Part shown: one piece after another, positions 24,420 through 36,250 of the stretch | Position numbering within the stretch: the first letter of the stretch is position 1 | Layout: each line of letters begins with the position of its first letter | NCBI GenBank assembly: GCA_958450325.1 | Contig: OY288243.1 | Coordinates: forward strand, 35,020,678 to 35,084,677 | Reading direction: 5' to 3' | DNA: 64,000 nucleotides | DNA from: Agrostemma githago | Lineage: Eukaryota; Streptophyta; Magnoliopsida; Caryophyllales; Caryophyllaceae | Notes under the pieces: model-generated | Database searches by the model: none | Told to the model about the DNA's origin: nothing | What the model saw: the letters and a program-made list of their open reading frames with translations, nothing else | Program-made: the position numbers and the translations under genes

Positions 24420-25694
24420 ATGGCACGCCCTTCCACGCCGGCGTCGCCGGCAATCAACAACATCACTAGGAGACGACAGAAAAAGCATTCTACTGAACGA
24501 GAACCATACATGGAGAGTAATTCTATGGTGAAGAACCCTGCGTTGGAGGAGCCTTTACGTGAAAAAACCATGCAGGAAATCATGGGGATTCCCCCATATG
24601 AAATCCAAGATGATGAAGTAGGTGAATCGCTAGATGAGATAGTAGCGACTGAAACGGAGGAGCACGTACAGAGGACGTCTGAGGAGGAAGGGGAACCGTG
24701 GTTCACAAGGCAAGGAAGTAAAACAGTTGAGGTTCCTTCTGATGATGTCCTGCAACTGACAATGGAAGACGTAATGCCAGAGATAGAATACTGGCGTTCC
24801 TCTGTATATGGGTTTGTGGTTGGATCGAACCCCCCATGGCAGGTGCTTGAGGGGTATTTGAAAAGGATATGGAAGCATCATAATATTGACAGAATATAAT
24901 CCCTCCCAAATGGGGTGTTCTTGGTTAGGTTCCCGACAGAGGCTATCAAGAACATCGTCTTACAGGCGGGGTATCATCTTTTTGATAATAAACCAGTAAT
25001 TCTCAGGGGACGGAAACCGGACATAGACTTGGAAAAAGAGGAGGTGAAAGTGTTGCCAACTTGGATCCGTCTTCACAAACTGCCACTGAAATTTTGGGGG
25101 GCTAGTCTTAGTAAGATTGCGGGCATTATCGGCCCAATGGTCAAGAGAGATGAGGCTACTTCTCAGAGGTCTAGATTGGGATTTGCAAGAGTTCTGGTAG
25201 AGGTTACTTTGGGACAAAATTTACCAGATACGGTGCAATTCAAGGATGAGAATGGAAGTTTGGTTACGATCAAAATAGAATATGATTGGAAACCTATTTT
25301 GTGTGGCAAATGCAAGAGAATGGGGCATGACAAAAACAACTGTCGAGCCCTGGTAAGAAAGCCTGATGAGAAACCACGCAAAGTATGGAAACCAATTGGT
25401 AATCAGAAGGAATCGGTTCAGGAAAAGAGGATGGAGACAATTGAACCTCCTGCTGCTATAATTAATTATGTAGATATGCCAAGGATGGACAAGGAACAGG
25501 TAGGAGTTCTGGCTGGTACTTAAATACCCCTTGAGAGGAAGGATAAGACAGGAGAGAAGGAAGAGGTGCAGGCTATCAGTCCTCCTAAGGATACTGGTGG
25601 TGTGCAGATGACTCCATCTTTTAAACATATTCTCCAAAGAAAGCAGACTCCTGGTGAAGGGAGTAAGGTTACACGCTCAAAGCATAATCAATAA
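24420..25694 (+). pseudogene. LINE ORF1 (DUF4283-like, zinc knuckle)
   Basis: Nucleic-acid-binding ORF1 protein of plant L1 elements, thought to package the element RNA. Starts at the ATG 24420. The central part (about residues 120-290) has the DUF4283-like run with LPTWIRLHKLPLKFWG and IAGIIGPMV, and a CCHC-type knuckle CGKCKRMGHDKNNC follows (about 25303-25344). Two in-frame stops interrupt one continuous frame: TAA at 24897-24899 and TAA at 25521-25523. The frame ends in TAA at 25692-25694, which overlaps the ORF2 ATG by one base (TAATG). Otherwise the frame is intact, so decay is by point mutation. Confidence 0.88.
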
Positions 25695-28600
25695 TGAATA
25701 TTGGATTCTGGAATGTGAGAGGGATGAACAGGTTAGAAAAACAAAACGATATAAATAAGTTTTTAGAATTGAATAAAATAGGTTTGTTTGGTTTACTTGA
25801 GACCAAGATAAAGCCTCATAATTTGAATAAGGTTATGAGCCAGACCTTCAATAAGTGGTGTATATCGAAGAATAGTCATATGCACCCCCAGGGTAGAATA
25901 TGGATTCTTTGGGATTCTAATCAACGTAGTGTGCAGATTCTGAATTACTCGGCACAGCTGATCCACTGCTTTGTCCATGATACCGTTGGGAATGTGGTAT
26001 TTTATACCACATTCGTGTATGCTTTCAATCTGATAGCTGAAAGGGAGGAACTGTGGCATGATCTGATTCAGTTTAGTCACAGTGTGCAAGGGGCTTGGTT
26101 GGTTGGAGGAGACTTCAACTGCGTGCTTTCGGCTGAAGAACGGCTGGGTGGGGGCTTTAATCCAAATGAAGCAATTCCGTTTCAGAACTGCATTGATCAA
26201 TGTGGTCTCATGGACTGTCCTGCCTTGGGTGCATTTTACACTTGGAATAATAAGCAACCACCTGAGGAGAGGGTGTATAGCAGGATAGATCGAGCACTAG
26301 TGAACCAGGAATGGGTTGGAATGTTTAAGGAGTTTAATGCGCATTTCTTGCCTGAGGGATTATATGACCACAATCCATGTGTGATTAGGAAGAGGGTTGG
26401 CCAGACTCGTCATAATAGACCTTTTAAATACTATAATATGTGGAGTCAAGCACCAGATTTTGAGACTATTGTTGCAGCGTCTTGGAACCAGGCGGTAGAA
26501 GGGACGAGAATGTTTAAAATAGCAACGAAATTGAAGAGACTCAAACAATCCCTAAAGCAGTTAGATAGGGAGATATTTCATGAGATTGAGCAGCAGGCGG
26601 ATGTTGCTCAGGTCAAGCTTCTGGATATTCAGAGATCTCTGACTGCGAATCCCACCAACCAGGATCTTATCAGAGCTGAATTGGAGGCCATGGAACTTTA
26701 TAGGGGCCTCGACAAGGCTAGAATGAGCTTCCTAAAACAGAAAGCCAAGTTACATTGGCTTAAAGAAGGGAATGCTAATACGGCCGCTTTCCATGGGTCC
26801 TTAAAAGCAAGGCGGGTGAGAAATTCTGTTAGACAAATTGAAGATAGCATGGGAAAGATTCATTCCTCACCTGATTCTATACAAGAGGCGTTTCTAAGCT
26901 ATTACAAGGGGCTCCTGGGGACGAGGAACAACACCAGCAGGGTAGCTCCAAAGATAGTTAGCCTAGGGCCTGAGTGCACTGCCGAACATGTAGAAATACT
27001 AAACGCACCTGTTACTAGAGACGAGATTCGGGACACTATGTTTAGCATCCCGAATGATAAGGCCCCGGGGCCGGATGGGTACTCGAGTAAATTCTTCAAA
27101 GATGCATGACACATAATAGGGGAACATGTATGCTCTGCAGTTCTGGATTTCTTTAGAACTGGGCGCATATTAAAGCAGCTTAATACGACGGCCATTACCT
27201 TAATTCCCAAAATTGAGAGACCCAGTAGCGTGCTTCAATTTAGACCTATTGCTTGTTGTAATACGGTCTACAAATGCATTTCAAAGCTACTGTGCAATCG
27301 ATTGGCTCGGATTCTACCGGATATCATCTCTCTGGTCCAAGGGGGATTTATTCGAGGTAGAAGTATTGTGGAAAACATCCTCATTTGTCAAGACCTGGTA
27401 AGATTATACTCAAGGAAAGTTGTTTCTCCTAGATGTCTGATAAAAATGGATATGTAGAAGGCTTACGACACAGTTGAATGGGATTTTTTTGGACCAAATG
27501 ATGATGCACCTGAAACTACCTGATGCATTCAGAAATATAATGATGCAATGTGTCTCAACGACATCTTTTTCTCTCAATCTTAATGGCGAATCCTTTGGCT
27601 TTTTCCAGGGTAAGAGAGGTTTATGACAAGGAGATCCCCTCTCCCCACTGCTCTTCACAATATGCATGGAGTACCTCACTCGGCTATTAAAACATACCAC
27701 AGAAACCAAAGAGTTCAAATACCATCCGCTTTGCAAAAATTAAAACTGGCGAACCTTATGTTTGCGGACGATCTTTTACTATTCAGCAAAGGAGACATTC
27801 CTTCGATGATGGTCCTTTTGAGGACCTTCTCGACCTTCTCTAAAGCGTCTGGCCCGCAGCTAAGCCAAGGGAAATCTCATATGTACTTCAATGGGGGTAA
27901 ATACCGAAACTCAGCAAGATATACTGGCTGTGGCGGGTTGTAAAGCTGGTTCATTTCCGTTTAGATACTTGGGGGTCCCTATTAAATCCTTTAGGCTTAA
28001 CTTGCTGGACTGTCAACCGTTGGTTCAAAATGTGACTGATCGTATCAGGAAGCTGGGTGTCCGAAAATTATCGTATGTTGGTCGATTAACGCTGGTCAAG
28101 TCTGTACTCTCAACTTTGCATAACTACTGGGCAAGTATTTTTCTACTCCCTTCGAGAATCATTAAACAGATTGAGGGGATATGCAGGACTTACCTTTGAG
28201 AAGGGGGGACTACGTATTCTAGATCCCCGCTCGTATCGTGGAAAAAGGTGTGTGTGCCGTTCAGAGAATGAGGCCTTAACCTGATGCAATGCGCAAACTG
28301 GAATAGAGCAGCAATAGGTAAATTGGTGTGGTGGGTGGCGAAACATCCAACCAAAGTGTGGGTTTCGTGGGTTCAGTCTGTATACCTCAAGGGGCAACAA
28401 TGGATGCTCTACTCACCTCCGGCTGATGTGACTTGGAGTTGGAAACGAGTATGCAAAGTGAAAGAGAGATTGAAAGATGCAATGGAATCCGGTGAATGGA
28501 CTGATGCAAATCCATACTCAACATCAAAAGGGTACCAATGGCTTAGAGAAAGAGAGGAGGACGTGAATTGGCACAGAATCGTGTGGAATAAATGGTCGAT

Positions 28601-29062
28601 TCCTAAACACAGAGTAATAGCTTGGCTATATCAACATAGAGCGATGAATACTAAGGCTAAACTTCATGAATTGAGCCTGACAGGTGATAATTTATGCTGC
28701 ATTTGTGGCCTGATGGTGGAAGATCTCGAACACTTGTTTTGTGAATGCAGCTATAGCAGACTGATTATATCGGAACTGGCAGCATGGACTGATCAAGAGT
28801 TTCAATTCCGGGTAAACAATGAATGGAGGTATAGACTGAGAGGGAGCAAAATGCAGCGTGATATCGCTAATAGCGTGATAAATGCTGCTATATATAGTAT
28901 CTGGTAGCAAAGGAACAAGAGTAGGATGGAAGGAGTACTATTACGGCCTCAAATAGTCGGTAAGAATATAAGAAAGAAACTACAAATGTATTACAAGAAT
29001 ATTCAGAAAGGGACACTTAGACCTAGGGATATCTCCTTTATCTCTAGAATAATGGCTACTTA
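25694..29062 (+). pseudogene. LINE ORF2 (endonuclease, reverse transcriptase, zf-RVT)
   Basis: Starts at the ATG 25694 overlapping the ORF1 stop. The N-terminal APE-type endonuclease shows FWNVRGMN, LLETKIK, GGDFNCVL, TWNNK, SRIDRALVN and YDHNPC (the usual S before DH is Y). The RT region begins near 27040 (NDKAPGPDGYSS), with FRPIACCN, QGGFIRGRSI, GDPLSPLLF and the catalytic FADD at about 27765. A zf-RVT C-terminus with CCICGLMVEDLEHLFCEC is at about 28698-28752. In-frame stops include TGA at about 27107, TAG at about 27455, TGA at about 27625, TGA at about 28198 and TAG at about 28906, and frameshifts occur near 27489 and 27895-27945. Many stops are G-to-A or C-to-T type, as expected for methylated, silenced DNA. 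Confidence 0.88.
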
Positions 29063-29117
29063 ATGTATATTTGATTATTTCAATATATATACAACTTACT
29101 CTTTCCCAAAAAAAAAA

Positions 29118-29410
29118 GAACCCGCTTCGCGACTCCGCCTAATCCAACCCTAAACCCTTTTCCTTATTCAAGGACGAAAAAGGGTTTAGGGTTGGATTAG
29201 GCGAACCCGCTTCGCGGCTCTGCCTAATCCAACCCTAAACCCTTTTCCTTATTCAACGACGGAAAAGGGTTTAGGGTTGAATTAGGCGTACCCGCTTCGC
29301 GGCTCCGCCTAATCCAACCCTAAACCCTTTTCCTTATTCAAGGTCACTAATCCCGCAAGAAACTGAACCCTAAGAGGGTATTGGTGAACCATGTCGTGGA
29401 TGTGATTCAA
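29118..29410 (-). repeat. Hairpin satellite, inverted orientation, right part
   Basis: Continuation of the array 23681-24358 after the LINE. Ends at GTGGATGTGATTCAA, the same point of the unit at which the array begins on the left. Confidence 0.92.
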
Positions 29411-29800
29411 TGTTGCTACTTTGATGTACACAACTTAATATCTGTTGTACATGTTGAGAATTGTTCATATTTAAAGCAGCTTCTGCTTTGATGTACACAA
29501 CTCAATATCTGTTGTACATGTTGACAATTGTTCATAATTAAACAGCTGCCGCTTTGATGTACACAACTTAATATCTGTTGTACATGTCGAAAAATGTTCA
29601 TAATTAAAGCAGTTGCTGCTTTGAAGTAGATAACTTATTATCTGTTGTACATGTCGAGAATTGTTCATAGTTAAAGCAGTTGCTTCTTTGGTGTAGATAA
29701 CTTAGTATCTGTTGTACATGTCGAGAATTGTTCATAGTTAAAGCAGTTGCTGCTGTGATGTAGATAACTTAATATATGTTGTACATGTTGAGAATTGTTC
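29411..29800 (+). repeat. TGTACA minisatellite upstream of the MULE transposase
   Basis: Six to seven units of about 57-60 bp with the core TTTGATGTACACAACTTAAT then ATCTGTTGTACATGTTGA and AATTGTTCATA(A/G)TTAAAGCAG. Closely related to the intronic units of the Ulp1-type genes, in the same orientation relative to transcription. Confidence 0.88.
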
Positions 29801-29845
29801 ATAATTTTGATGTAGAATTTAGTATTATGTGTTAAATTTACATAG

Positions 29846-31850
29846 ATACTCCTGAACCTAATTCTGACCAAGATTTGAAGATACCAAGTTGTTCCAAAGA
29901 ATTGAAACCTTATGTGGTTCAAATTTTTCCGGGATTGGAAGAAGCATTTCAATTTTATTCCAAGTATGCAACTACTGATGGCTTCATCGCTAGGAAGAGC
30001 ACTGGACGCACTAGTCGTGGTACCGTTAAAAACAAGTACATTGTCTTCAATAGAGAAGGTAAATATGAACATAAGGGACAACAGCAAAGAAGGGAGATAA
30101 CAAGAATTCTTTGTATGGCCAGAATCATCTTAGACAGAAAATCTGATGGGCGATATGAAATCACAGAATTTAATGAAGGACATAACCATTATTTGAACAC
30201 TCCTTCCACGATTATTTTGACTTTGATGTTGATGATAAACAAAGGATCACTCGTTTATTTTGGGCTGACCCTATAATGATAATGAACTATATTTTATTTG
30301 GTGATATGGTGTCTTTCGACACTACATATAACATGAATAAGTACAAGATGGTCTTTGCTCCCTTCACGGGTATAGATCATCACAAGAAATGTGTCACATT
30401 TGCTGCTGGCCTTGTTGGGAGAGAGAATGGTAAGAGTTTTTCTTATTGCTATCTTTGTCATTATTTGTGTTTTGAAGATAATACGTGATGCACATAAGGA
30501 ATTTTATTATACTGTCTCCTCAATCCATATGCAGGTAACAGCTTTACTTGGCTGTTTAAAAACTTTATAAAGACAATGGGAGGTACTTTTCCTTCCTTCA
30601 TTATCACTGATCAGGATTTGGGAATCAAAGCTGGGATGAAGGAGGTTTTTGGAAGCCACACATTTCACAGACTGTGCATGTGGCACATAATGAAGAAAGT
30701 AGCAGATAAAGTGGGTTCAAAAATATGCACTGAAATAGATTTTCTTAAGGATCTAAATGCTGCTGTTTGGAGTGTGGATGTAAACCCGACTCAGTTTGAA
30801 CAGATGTGGCAGGATCTTATTACTAAGTACAATCTTGAGGATAATGAGTGGCTTCAGGAGATATTTGAGATGCGAGAGAAGTGGATACCAGCTTACCACC
30901 GTGACCTGTTTCTTTCAGGGTTAATGAGGACAACTTCAAGGTCTGAGTCTGAGAATAACTTCTTCAACAACTTCACGAATCCTCATCTGACACTTGTTGA
31001 GTTTTACATGAGGTTTGACAGTGCCATTGATGCCCAAAGGTGGGAGCAGTCCAAGCTGATTGTTGACTGTAAGAGCACTTATGTTGCTTTGATCAGTCCA
31101 TTTTCTCTTGAAAAACATGCTTCTGAAATCTACACACGAACTGTCTTCTATGACTTGCAGGAAGAGTTAAAGGCATCCATATACAATTGTGGTGTTGATG
31201 AGATTATAAAGGAGGATGGTGTTGAACATATCTCTATACTGGACAACATCAAAAACAGGGTATATGTAGTTGACTATACCCCTGTAGAAGAGAAAATTGT
31301 CTGTGCCTGCAAGATGTTCGAGCATCGTGGACTGTTGTGTCGTCATGCTCTTTGGGTCCTGAAAGAAAGAGGTGCCAAAAGGATACCTAATTCATTTCTA
31401 CTTCGTCGTTGGAACAAGTTTGCAACATCCAGGAAAATGTTTGATGCAAATAGCACACTTCTTTCTGATTGTCGGTCATCTGATGGAATAAAAACAAAGG
31501 TTGCAGAATTATGGACTGAAATTTTTGATTGTGTGACTGTGGTTGAGAAAAAGGAAGAGAAGGTGGATGAGCTCTTAGAATTAGTGAGAGCATTCAAGGA
31601 TAAGGTTGTGGAAGAAGGAACAAACCTGCGAAATGACAAGAGGTCTGAGATCGAGTTTTTGATGGGTGTCACTATTCCAACTGACATTAAGTTCTTGCCT
31701 CCAAACCAGTCTAAAACTAAAGGCTCTGGAAGGCGACTTATTTTGTCTAAAGAAAAAGCCACGAAAGAACATAAGAAGCCTCCTTGGAAGTGCAGTGCTT
31801 ATGGAGAGATGGGATACCATGATTCAAGGAATTGTCCTGGCAAAGTTTAA
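29846..31850 (+). pseudogene. FAR1/MULE (Mutator-type) transposase
   Basis: Two exons are visible, 29846-30429 and 30534-31850 (stop TAA 31848-31850); the 5' exon with the start codon is not seen. The first part is a FAR1-type DNA-binding domain (GLEEAFQFYSKYAT, NEGHNHYL). The MULE DDE transposase follows, with a first Asp in VSFDTTYN, a second in ITDQDLGIK, a CMWH motif, and Glu in SRSESENNFF; then a SWIM zinc finger (CACKMFEHRGLLCRHAL, about 31300-31350) and a C-terminal degenerate zinc knuckle (CSAYGEMGYHDSRNC). Between FAR1 and the transposase core the usual ~80 residues are missing and the frame shifts near 30205, so this is a deletion derivative. The catalytic part is otherwise open for 424 codons. 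It lies just upstream of a Ulp1-type gene on the same strand, as in Kaonashi-type MULEs. A domesticated FAR1/FHY3 gene is less likely given the decay. Confidence 0.88.
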
Positions 31851-33228
31851 TCATCATACATTCTCTTATTTTTACTTAATTTTAATATATTTTAAATATA
31901 ATCAATTGTCCAGGGATACATTAAGCACATTATACTTTTATCAAGTACACTTGATTTTCAATTGAAAATTATTCATATGAACATCTCTATTTGATTTTAT
32001 GTGCAGCAATTCTACTTATTTTTTCTTTTGACGTTGATAATTTACCATATATTGTATATGTGTGAAGTTTGTACATACTTATGTAGATAACTTACAACTT
32101 ATTGTATATAACTCATACAACAGATATACATGGTTAAAACAGTGTCTGTTTTGGTGTACATAAGTACATATCTGTTGTATATGTCGATATTTTTACATAG
32201 TTAAACACATTGTCTGTTTTGATGTAAGTAGATGTATTATGTATAACTATTACAGAAATATGTACATTCATGTCCTAGGATGGATTATATACAGGTGATA
32301 TGTAAATATGTACTGTATGACAAAACTACCCGTATAAAAGCTTATTGTATGATTTCTTATTCAATGCATGTAAGTGTTTATCACACATACAGTGTATATA
32401 CGAGTAATAGATAGTATGATATACATAGAATACAGTGTATATATAATCTCCATATGTACATTCGTATTTATATAGAAAAATCGTTTCATATCGTATACTA
32501 TGAGAAAACTACCCGTATAAAAGCTTTTTATATGATTTCTTATTCAATGCATGTAAGTGTTTATCACACATACAGTGTATATAATAGATATGATATACAT
32601 AGAATACAGTGTATATATAATCTCCATATGTACATGCATATTTATATAGAAAAATCGTTTCGAATCTTAGGATTTAAAATATTAATAATAATAAAGTAAT
32701 AAGTACTCCGTATTAGACACATTATTTTGAAATATAGTGAGTAGTAATTACTCAGTATTCCACTACCCTAGGTGAATTTTATGACGTATTAAGACTTTTT
32801 TTTGTTTTGTTTTTTGTAGTTATGACGTATTAAGACTTGGGAATAGGTACTGAGAATTCCGATAAAAACATAGGAAGTTTGAAAAATCAAGTACGGAGTA
32901 ATTTCTGTCGATCATCTTTAACAATTCTTTGTTCATAATTTCTGAAGTAAGTTCTTGATTCTGTGAAATTTACAGTAAAGTAAAATTGCAATATTTTATT
33001 CTTTTCACTCTTCATTCTCCGCAACTAGTAAAATGGAGATTAGGTTTATTATTATATAAATAATATTTACAGTCTGAAGTTATTATTATATATTTATGTG
33101 TATTCACGTTATTTACAGCCATGTTCATCTTCTCCAACTATCTTCAACATTTCAGTACTGTGTGTTCTATTTTTGATTTCTAGAGTGATTTTGTTGAAAA
33201 TTAGGGTTAAGTAATTCACGACACAAAC
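31851..33228. other. AT-rich interval with a 185-bp tandem duplication
   Basis: No gene. TGTACATAA-like minisatellite units lie at about 32060-32290. A ~185-bp segment (from AAAACTACCCGTATAAAAGC to AGAAAAATCGTTTC) occurs twice in tandem at about 32321-32485 and 32505-32665. The region before 33228 (from about 32800) resembles the left edge of the palindrome spacer and is the 5' flank of the next gene. Confidence 0.7.
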
Positions 33229-35189
33229 ATGAATTCAAATCAGGACAAGACTGCACAAACGAGGAACGCTGATGAGAAGGAGAAAGGTATAAGAATCTTA
33301 CATTGAATTTGAATTATGTACAATTTAAGGTATTAGTGTATAGCTATTAAAACGAGGATGAAATTACATTGATTTGGTATTCTTTATTCGTAGCTGAATG
33401 CAAAAAGAGGCGAATTGAAGAAAAGGATGAAGAAACATCAGACAATCAATTATGTTTGATAGTAAAAGATGCAGATAAAGGTATATTCATTAAATAGACT
33501 ACTATGTTTCAAAATTGTTTGAAAATATTTTTTTTTTATTTAGTATAGCTTTAAAAATTACTAATGTTGACTCTGTGTTTGAAGTTATGTGCATTATGTA
33601 ATGCCTTATGAACAATATATAAATCCTTATAACTTTAATAGGGACTATGTCTTATGAATGCCTTATGTCTAAAACATACAATCTTATGTACTTTAAAATA
33701 TGACATTAAGGTAAAAGTAGTCATTTAAATTCTTTCTGTTCATTTTAATTTACAGCTATTACTGGTAAAACTACAAAGACCAGACGGAAGAAAGTTGTAC
33801 ATGCCACGAATGACCCGCCATCATTGAAGACATACATGTCCCCTGATGGTTTGGTTAAACTTCTTAATGACATGTCAAAGAAGCAGATTGCAGATATAAA
33901 GGAATTAGGGTTTGGAGATTTATTTGATCTAAAAGTAAAAGAAGTCCCATCCAAGCTTGCTCATTGGCTTGTTTCAAATTTCAACCTTGATTCAGCAACA
34001 TTTAAGGATAGTACATTTGATGTGACAAATTTAGATGTACATATTGCAAATGGGTTTCCTATGGGACCAAACGAAATTGTCCTTGCATCATATGACGACC
34101 AATCCACGGAATACAGACATCTTCTTAATGAATGTAAGAATCAATTTGAAGGTTCAAAGATTACAGCCTCTACATTGAAATCTATCCTAGCTCATCAAAC
34201 GGATGGAGGGGATCTATTCAAACAAAACTTTATAGTTTATCTTTGCTCTTATTTTATACAAGGTACCTGTTCTACAACTCCAAGTTTTAAGATATTGAAG
34301 TCTTTGGTCGACTTGTCATTGGTACCTACATTTAACTGGTGCCAATTTTGTCTTGATGCCTTCATTGAGGCGGTTGATTTGTGGAAAATGAATACAGCAG
34401 AGAAAGACAAGTTCTTTGATGGACCTATAATGGTCTTTGTTTTTATATATCTGCAACAAATGCGTTACAGAAACAGTCAATCTGTTCGTGCATTCCCCAA
34501 AATGTGTTTTGGACACAATACTCCATTTCAAAGAGAATATTGGAGGAAGCAAAGAAATCGGGTACGTTTGGTAATGGTCTGGTTATCTCATTACAGTCCC
34601 TTGATTGGTACAAGAGGGAAGAAGTAAAGGAAAGTGTGAAGATGGGGTTGAAAGATGGGAAGGGGAAGAAAAAGGACAAAGTTAACAAAAAGGGGAAGGA
34701 AGAAGGGGATTGGTTACGAAATTTAGTGAGGAAATCTGTTGAATTTACAAAATCTTTCAAGGGGTTGGAAGATGCTGTAGAAGTTGCAAAGTGTGCCTCC
34801 CCTCAATGCAAACCAATAACAAAATTGAAAAATTTGATCAGTGAATTTGTTGCAAGACTTGTAACAATAAGTAAAGATGAAGAATCAACAGAATTTGGTA
34901 AGAATTTTTCTTCAATTTGTTTTATCCCATTCATTAATTATAATATGTTTCATCTTTTGTTTCGAAATAGGTGAGGAGGAAGAATATGATTTGAATCCAC
35001 AAATAGTGGATATGATACATAACATGGGAAAAGATCTTACTTCTTTCAGAAAGACTGATCTTGAAAAGAAGAAGAAGCCAAAAAAGCAGACAGATCAAAT
35101 GAAGCCAAAATGCAGTCAAATTATTTCTGTGCAAAATGAAGAAGTGATGAATGTTCACAGTGTGGTAAATGTTGATACTGCAGAAGACA

Positions 35190-35560
35190 TCAATAACATA
35201 GATACTCCTATTTCTACTCCTGTCAAGAATGACAGTGAAATTATTTCTGAGGAATTTGAGGATGTTTTGAATGCAGAAAATGTGGAAAATGTCAATGTTG
35301 AAAATAATCTACTACTTTTGGAAAATCTTAATACTGCAAAAGACATCTATACAGATGCTCCTATTTCCACTCCTGTCAAGAACGACAGTGAAATTATTTC
35401 TGAGGAAAATGAGGATGTTTTGAATGCAGAAAATGTGGAAAATGTCAATGTTGAAAATAATCTATTACTTTTGGAAAAATCTTGATACTGCAAAAGACAT
35501 CTATACAGATACTCCTATTTCCACTCCTGTTAAGAACGACAGTGAAATTATTTCTGTAGA
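35190..35560 (+). repeat. Intragenic ~156-bp tandem repeat in exon 4
   Basis: Three copies, each encoding about 52 residues including a TPVKNDSEIIS and an ENVENVNVENNLLLL block. The second/third junction carries an extra A that breaks the frame. Confidence 0.85.
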
Positions 35561-35869
35561 AGATGAAGATGTGTTGAATGCGCATACTGTGGAAAGTGTT
35601 GATGTGGATTTGGAAACTTCTGTTGATGTTGTAAATGTGCATTCGGAAACTCTTACAAAGCAAAACAAGGAAATTGATATTCTTGAAAAAAAAAAGATTG
35701 AAGAACAGCAGAAGAGAAAACAAGGAAATGTACCAGTTTTCAAATCTTCTTTTATGAATCAGAACTATAGGTGTTTCACCTCTCTCAAAGCTGAGCAGAA
35801 TTATGTGTCAGACTATGTATTTGCACCAAAAGAGTCTTTGAAGTAAGTCTAATTAATCTTTTAAACAAG

Positions 35870-36135
35870 TTTCTTATCAGTTCCTGTTTTGATATACATA
35901 AGTTAATATCTTTTATTTGTACTACATGTTAAAAATTGTTCATATTGAAAGCAGTTTTTTATCAGTTTCTGTTTTAATATATGTTCTACATGTTGAAATT
36001 TTTACATATTTAAAACAGTTTCTGTTTTGATGTAGATAAGTTAATATCTTTTGTACATGTTGAAATTTGTGCATTGTTATAGCAGTGTCTGTTTTGATGT
36101 ACATAAGTTAATATATTTTGTACATAAGTTTCATA
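35870..36135 (+). repeat. Intronic TGTACATAA minisatellite, second gene
   Basis: Four diverged units with the core TCTGTTTTGATGTACATAAG and AATATCTTTTGTACATGTTG, in the intron between exons 4 and 5, the same intron as at 13615-13830 in the palindrome copy. Confidence 0.8.
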
Positions 36136-36250
36136 CCAGCTACAGCAAAAGTAATACACTAAATAATTTAATTTTACAGGGATCCTCTGTTTAAGTTTGG
36201 AGACATTCTGCTTTCAAGGGGGGACATGTCGATGATGGCAACTTGTGATA

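Larger units (their letters stand above)
24359..29117 (+). mobile_element. Full-length L1-type LINE, inactive
   Basis: Non-LTR retrotransposon of about 4.76 kb with a short 5' leader, ORF1, ORF2 and a short A tail (CCCAAAAAAAAAA at 29106-29117). It is inserted in satellite. The bases GAAC just before (24355-24358) and just after (29118-29121) are the only flanking repeat, shorter than typical L1 duplications; satellite reads through when the element is removed. Both ORFs contain several stops. Confidence 0.9.
33229..36250 (+). pseudogene. Second Ulp1-type MULE-associated gene, N-terminal exons
   Basis: Same exon plan as the palindrome genes: 33229-33286 (58 nt, as in the other copies), 33394-33480, 33756-34897, 34971-35842 and the start of a fifth at 36180 that is cut at 36250 by the 1131-bp repeat. 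Exon 3 is clearly homologous to the other copies (KQIADIKELGFGD, TNLDVHIANGFPMGPNEIV, AFIEAVDLWKMN), but the protein differs at many positions, so this copy is older than the palindrome. A one-base shift near 34500 breaks exon 3. Exon 4 holds three tandem copies of a ~156-bp unit (35190-35560; STPVKNDSEIIS, DVLNAENVENVNVE), with a one-base shift near 35478. The C48 part is missing. No named N-terminal domain recognised. Confidence 0.75.

Noticed and set aside
29846..31850. Domesticated FHY3/FAR1 host regulator
   Set aside because: Internal deletion, frameshift, no start exon, and a setting of MULE genes and satellites argue for a transposon remnant.
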